Origin: Halostella salina
GTDB lineage: Archaea > Halobacteriota > Halobacteria > Halobacteriales > Natronoarchaeaceae
Length of the DNA: 64,000 nt
Direction: 5' to 3'
Assembly (NCBI RefSeq): GCF_003675855.1
Contig: NZ_RCIH01000008.1
Span: 62,001 to 126,000 of the forward strand
The notes under the pieces are model-generated. The model made no database searches. It saw only the letters and a list, made by a program, of their open reading frames with translations, and was not told where the DNA came from. Both the position numbers and the translations under genes were made by a program. Positions 61,384 to 64,000 of the stretch are shown here, one piece after another; the first letter of the stretch is position 1, and each line of letters opens with the position of its first letter.

Positions 61384-62042
61384 TCCGCCGCGTTCCGCGC
61401 GGCCTCGGCGAACGCCCGCACCTTCTCGGGGTCCTTCCGCGCCTCGCTCGCGGAGGTGTGGGTGTACGAGTCGACGCCGGCCGGCCGGACCGCCCGCACG
61501 GCGTCGGCGACGTTGTCGGGGGACAGTCCCCCGGCGAGGATCGTCGGCGTCCCCGTGGCCTCGACGACCCGCCGGCTCACCGACCAGTCGTGGGTCTCGC
61601 CGGACGCGCCGATCCCCTCGACGGCGTCGGTCGCCGTGTCGAGGAGGAACCAGTCGCAGACGGGGTCGAGCCGCTCGGCGACGCCGACCGTCTCCTCGCC
61701 GACCACGTCGAGCGCCCGCATCACGTCCGTCGACGCCGGGAGCGCCTCGCGTATCTCGCGGACCTGGTCGACGGTCAGGGCGTCCACGTCGGGACAGAGA
61801 TGGAGGATGTCCGGGTCGACGTCCTCGGCGTACGTGAGGATGGGGTCGACCTCGGTCTCGACCGTGAGCGCGACCGTGGCCATTCCGTCGGGCGTCGCCT
61901 CGAACAGCGTCCGGGCCTGCTCGTTGGATATCGAGGCCGGGAGGTCCTGACCCCCCGCGGCGACGCCGACGTGGTCCACGCCCGCGTCCGCACACGCCTG
62001 CACGTCGTCGACCGTCGTCAGCGAGTAGATCTGAACTATCAC
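61380..62042 (-). CDS. TrpF-like (phosphoribosylanthranilate isomerase-like) TIM-barrel protein
   Basis: A 220-residue TIM barrel. The C-terminal phosphate-binding part TPTILAGGLSPDNVADAVRAVRP-AGVDS and the Asp in DWFLLDT match TrpF. The N-terminal strand reads IVQIYSLTTVDD where TrpF has KICGLT, so the general-base Cys is replaced by Tyr6, and the end of the barrel reads VDSYTHTS instead of VDVSSGVE. It therefore probably does not make tryptophan precursors but another aldose-ketose type isomerisation, perhaps on a ribosyl phosphate made by the coupled PfkB kinase. The GTG at 62042 fits a leaderless mRNA from a TATA (TTATTGTAG, 62064-62073). Confidence 0.8.
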   Translation of the reverse strand: MIVQIYSLTTVDDVQACADAGVDHVGVAAGGQDLPASISNEQARTLFEATPDGMATVALTVETEVDPILTYAEDVDPDILHLCPDVDALTVDQVREIREALPASTDVMRALDVVGEETVGVAERLDPVCDWFLLDTATDAVEGIGASGETHDWSVSRRVVEATGTPTILAGGLSPDNVADAVRAVRPAGVDSYTHTSASEARKDPEKVRAFAEAARNAAE

Positions 62043-62137
62043 GACAGCCGATTTCGAGGCGACTACAATAAGGGTCACGGGCGGGTCAGGATCGACGGCT
62101 GATCCGATTCCGTCGCGATTTCGCATCATACTCAAGG

Positions 62138-62144
62138 TTTTTAT
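62138..62144 (+). promoter_or_regulatory. TATA box of the carbamoyl amidohydrolase gene
   Basis: TTTTTATG, centred 29 nt before the ATG at 62170, predicts a leaderless mRNA and supports this start over an out-of-frame ATG 4 nt earlier. The divergent TrpF-like gene has its own TATA 70 nt away. Confidence 0.55.
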
Positions 62145-62169
62145 GCTGCTATGCAAACGTACACCATGA

Positions 62170-63408
62170 ATGACGTTCACACTGACCGAGGACCGGCTAG
62201 TCGAGACGATGCGGACCCAGGCGACGATCGGCGGGACCGAAAACGGCGGCCTCCACCGGCTCGCCCTCTCTGACGAGGACCGCGAGGTCCGCGACTGGTT
62301 CATGGCGCAGATGGAGGCGGCCGGGCTGGAGACGCGCGTCGACGAGTTCGGCAACATGTTCGGACGGCGGGCGGGCGCGGACCCGGACGCCGACCCCGTA
62401 CTCGTCGGATCGCACCTCGACTCGCAGCCGTACGGCGGCATCTACGACGGCGCGCTCGGCGTCGTCGCCGCGCTCGAACTGGTGCGCGAACTGAACGACC
62501 GGGATATCACGACCGAGCGCCCGGTCGAAATCGTCAACTGGACCAACGAGGAGGGGTCCCGCTTCCAGCCGGCGATGCAGGGCAGCGGCGTCTGGGCCGG
62601 TGCCCACGACATCGAGGCGGAGTACGCGAAGACCGACGTCGACGGCACGGCGCTCGGGGACGAACTGGAGCGGATCGGCTACAGGGGCGACGTTCCCGCC
62701 GAACCGCGGGAGGCGTACGACGCCTACCTCGAACTCCACGTCGAGCAGGGGCCGTATCTGGAGGAGTGGGGCAGCGACGTCGGAGTCGTCACCGGCATCG
62801 TCGGGTTCGTCTGGGGCGCGACCACGTTCCACGGCGAGGCCGACCACTCCGGGCCGACGCCGATGCACTACCGCGAGGACGCGCTCGTCGCGGCGGCCGA
62901 CGTTATCGGGGGGGTCCGGCGCATCCCCGGGACGCTCGGCGAGCGCACCGTCGGGACTGTCGGCTACATGGACGTGTCGCCGAACTCCATCAACGTCATC
63001 CCGGACGAGGTGACGTTCACCTGGGGCTTTCGCGACCCGGACCCGTCGGTGCTGGACGAGGCGAAGGCGCGGGTGCTCCACGAGTGCGAGGCCGCGGCCG
63101 AGCGCGAGGGCGTCGACTGGGAGTGGGAGGACCGGATGCGCGTGGACCCGGTCCACTTCGCCGACCGCTGTGTCGACGCCGTCGAGGACACGGCGACCGG
63201 CCTGGGGTACGACGCGAGCCGCATCTTCAGCGGGGCCGGCCACGACGCCACGCACGCCAACGCCGTCTGCGACACGGCGATGGTGTTCGCCGTGAGCGAG
63301 GACGGCAAGAGCCACAACGAGGACGAGTACACGAGCTGGGCGGACTGTTACAGGGCGGCCAACACGGTCGCGGGGGCGGCGCTGGAACTGGCGGGACGGG
63401 CCGACTGA
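62170..63408 (+). CDS. M20 hydantoinase/carbamoylase-family amidohydrolase
   Basis: A 412-residue enzyme of the N-carbamoyl-L-amino acid hydrolase/beta-ureidopropionase/allantoate amidohydrolase group. Metal motifs: VGSHLDSQPYGGIYDGALGVVAALE (His and bridging Asp), NEEGSRFQPAMQGSGVWAG, LELHVEQGPYLEE, and GAGHDATHANAV (last His region). FHGEADHSGPTPMHYREDA is the dimerisation domain. Next to a dihydropyrimidinase-like gene it most likely removes the carbamoyl group from N-carbamoyl-beta-alanine, the last ring-breakdown step of pyrimidines. Hydantoin or allantoin routes are the alternatives. Confidence 0.92.
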   Translation: MTFTLTEDRLVETMRTQATIGGTENGGLHRLALSDEDREVRDWFMAQMEAAGLETRVDEFGNMFGRRAGADPDADPVLVGSHLDSQPYGGIYDGALGVVAALELVRELNDRDITTERPVEIVNWTNEEGSRFQPAMQGSGVWAGAHDIEAEYAKTDVDGTALGDELERIGYRGDVPAEPREAYDAYLELHVEQGPYLEEWGSDVGVVTGIVGFVWGATTFHGEADHSGPTPMHYREDALVAAADVIGGVRRIPGTLGERTVGTVGYMDVSPNSINVIPDEVTFTWGFRDPDPSVLDEAKARVLHECEAAAEREGVDWEWEDRMRVDPVHFADRCVDAVEDTATGLGYDASRIFSGAGHDATHANAVCDTAMVFAVSEDGKSHNEDEYTSWADCYRAANTVAGAALELAGRAD

Positions 63409-63429
63409 ATCGCTCTCCTCCGACCGAAT

Positions 63430-64000
63430 TCAGGGCGACCAGTCCGGGATCTCCCGTTCGAGGAACTCGCCGTGCCCGCGGTCGGCGACTATCTCGCCGT
63501 CGTCGGCGACCAGGGTCCCGCGGACGAACGTCTTCGTGACCCGTCCGGTCACCTCGCGGCCCTCGTAGATCGAGAAGTCGGCCTTCGACTCGTTGTCCTC
63601 GGCGGCGACGGTGTACGTCTCGTCCGGATCGAACAGGACCACGTCCGCGTCGGTACCGGGGTCTAACGTCCCCTTCCGCGGCATCCCGAAGACCTTCGCG
63701 GGGTTGGTACACATCGCGCGGACGAGGAACGGGTACGAGAGGCCGCGCTCGTTGACGGCCTCGTCGTGGAACACCGGCAGGCTCGTCTGGAGCGCGTTCG
63801 CCCCGAACGTGCTGTCCCACCAGTCGTCGACCGCCTTGCTCTCCAGCTTGTAGCCGCAGTGGTCGGTCGACACCACGTCGAGCGTCCCGTCGCGGAGGTG
63901 CTCGAACATCGCCTCCACGTCGTCCGGCTTCCGGATCGGCGGGGCGATCATCGGCTGGTTCCCCAGCACCTCGTAGACGGAGTCGTCGAGGGTCGTGTAA
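63430..64000 (-). CDS. Dihydropyrimidinase/D-hydantoinase (5' part outside window)
   Basis: The C-terminal ~190 residues of a cyclic amidohydrolase; the frame stays open to the end of the window. Visible: MIAPPIRKPDDVEAMFEHLRDGTLDVVSTDHCGY (the metal-ligand Asp in STDH), SLPVFHDEAVNERG, NPAKVFGMPRKGTLDPGTDADVVLFDP and the C-terminal beta domain. Dihydropyrimidinase opens dihydrouracil or dihydrothymine to the N-carbamoyl beta-amino acid, the substrate for the neighbouring M20 enzyme. The stop lies 21 nt from that of the convergent gene. The carbamylated Lys and first His ligands lie outside. Confidence 0.9.
   Translation of the reverse strand, partial: YTTLDDSVYEVLGNQPMIAPPIRKPDDVEAMFEHLRDGTLDVVSTDHCGYKLESKAVDDWWDSTFGANALQTSLPVFHDEAVNERGLSYPFLVRAMCTNPAKVFGMPRKGTLDPGTDADVVLFDPDETYTVAAEDNESKADFSIYEGREVTGRVTKTFVRGTLVADDGEIVADRGHGEFLEREIPDWSP

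Overview
The window is GC-rich archaeal DNA from a haloarchaeon (class Halobacteria). Evidence: almost every protein is strongly acidic (Asp/Glu-rich, Lys-poor); start codons mostly lie 24-34 nt downstream of archaeal TATA boxes, giving leaderless or near-leaderless mRNAs; exported proteins carry twin-arginine (Tat) signals, several with a lipobox; and several genes belong to haloarchaea-only families. No rRNA, tRNA or CRISPR array is seen. The genus cannot be fixed from the sequence alone.

Layout. 1-10.2 kb is mixed: a truncated beta-lactamase-family hydrolase, an IS1341-type TnpB element with an extra orphan right-end-like repeat, a HAD hydrolase, an MNT/HEPN toxin-antitoxin pair, a class III aminotransferase, a BCCT transporter and an AbgA-like amidohydrolase. 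10.3-21.9 kb is one chain of 11 overlapping minus-strand genes for respiratory nitrate reduction on the outer face of the membrane: membrane protein, Rieske protein, cytochrome b, small membrane protein, NarG, NarH, ethylbenzene-dehydrogenase-gamma-like haem protein, NarJ chaperone, polytopic membrane protein, HEAT-repeat protein and an Mrp-type ATPase fused to a DUF2249-like domain. A perfect CCCGAACA/TGTTCGGG palindrome sits beside its TATA box. 22-27 kb is a signalling block: a PAS histidine kinase, a histidine kinase with a near-canonical LOV photosensor signature, and a divergent two-domain KaiC-like ATPase.

27-43.8 kb holds a RidA/aminotransferase operon, a gene behind a DtxR-type iron box, stress and membrane genes, a winged-helix regulator beside two promoters sharing a TCAAAA-N4-TTTTGA operator (one drives an ABC exporter), a CstA-type carrier, and a metal block (ArsA-like ATPase plus small partner, divergent from a CobW/COG0523 GTPase). 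43.8-44.4 kb has no intact gene.

44.4-64 kb is a nucleoside scavenging and degradation island. An exported 5'-nucleotidase can release nucleosides outside the cell, and a BMP-type ABC importer (lipoprotein, ATPase, two permeases) can bring them in. Three nucleoside hydrolases and an unusual ADP-ribosylglycohydrolase-family protein can split N-glycosidic bonds. A PfkB kinase and a TrpF-like isomerase lacking the catalytic Cys probably handle the sugar. A dihydropyrimidinase-like enzyme (cut by the window end) and an M20 N-carbamoyl amidohydrolase can open and trim the base. A DMT carrier and an SDR dehydrogenase sit among them. A DyP-like/P19-like pair of Tat lipoproteins, probably for iron, interrupts the island.

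The items most worth a second look are the LOV kinase/KaiC module, the TrpF-like plus PfkB plus ADP-ribosylglycohydrolase nucleoside pathway, the Mrp-DUF2249 fusion closing the nar operon, the shared stem-loop behind two unrelated transporters, the paired operators, and the orphan TnpB right end.
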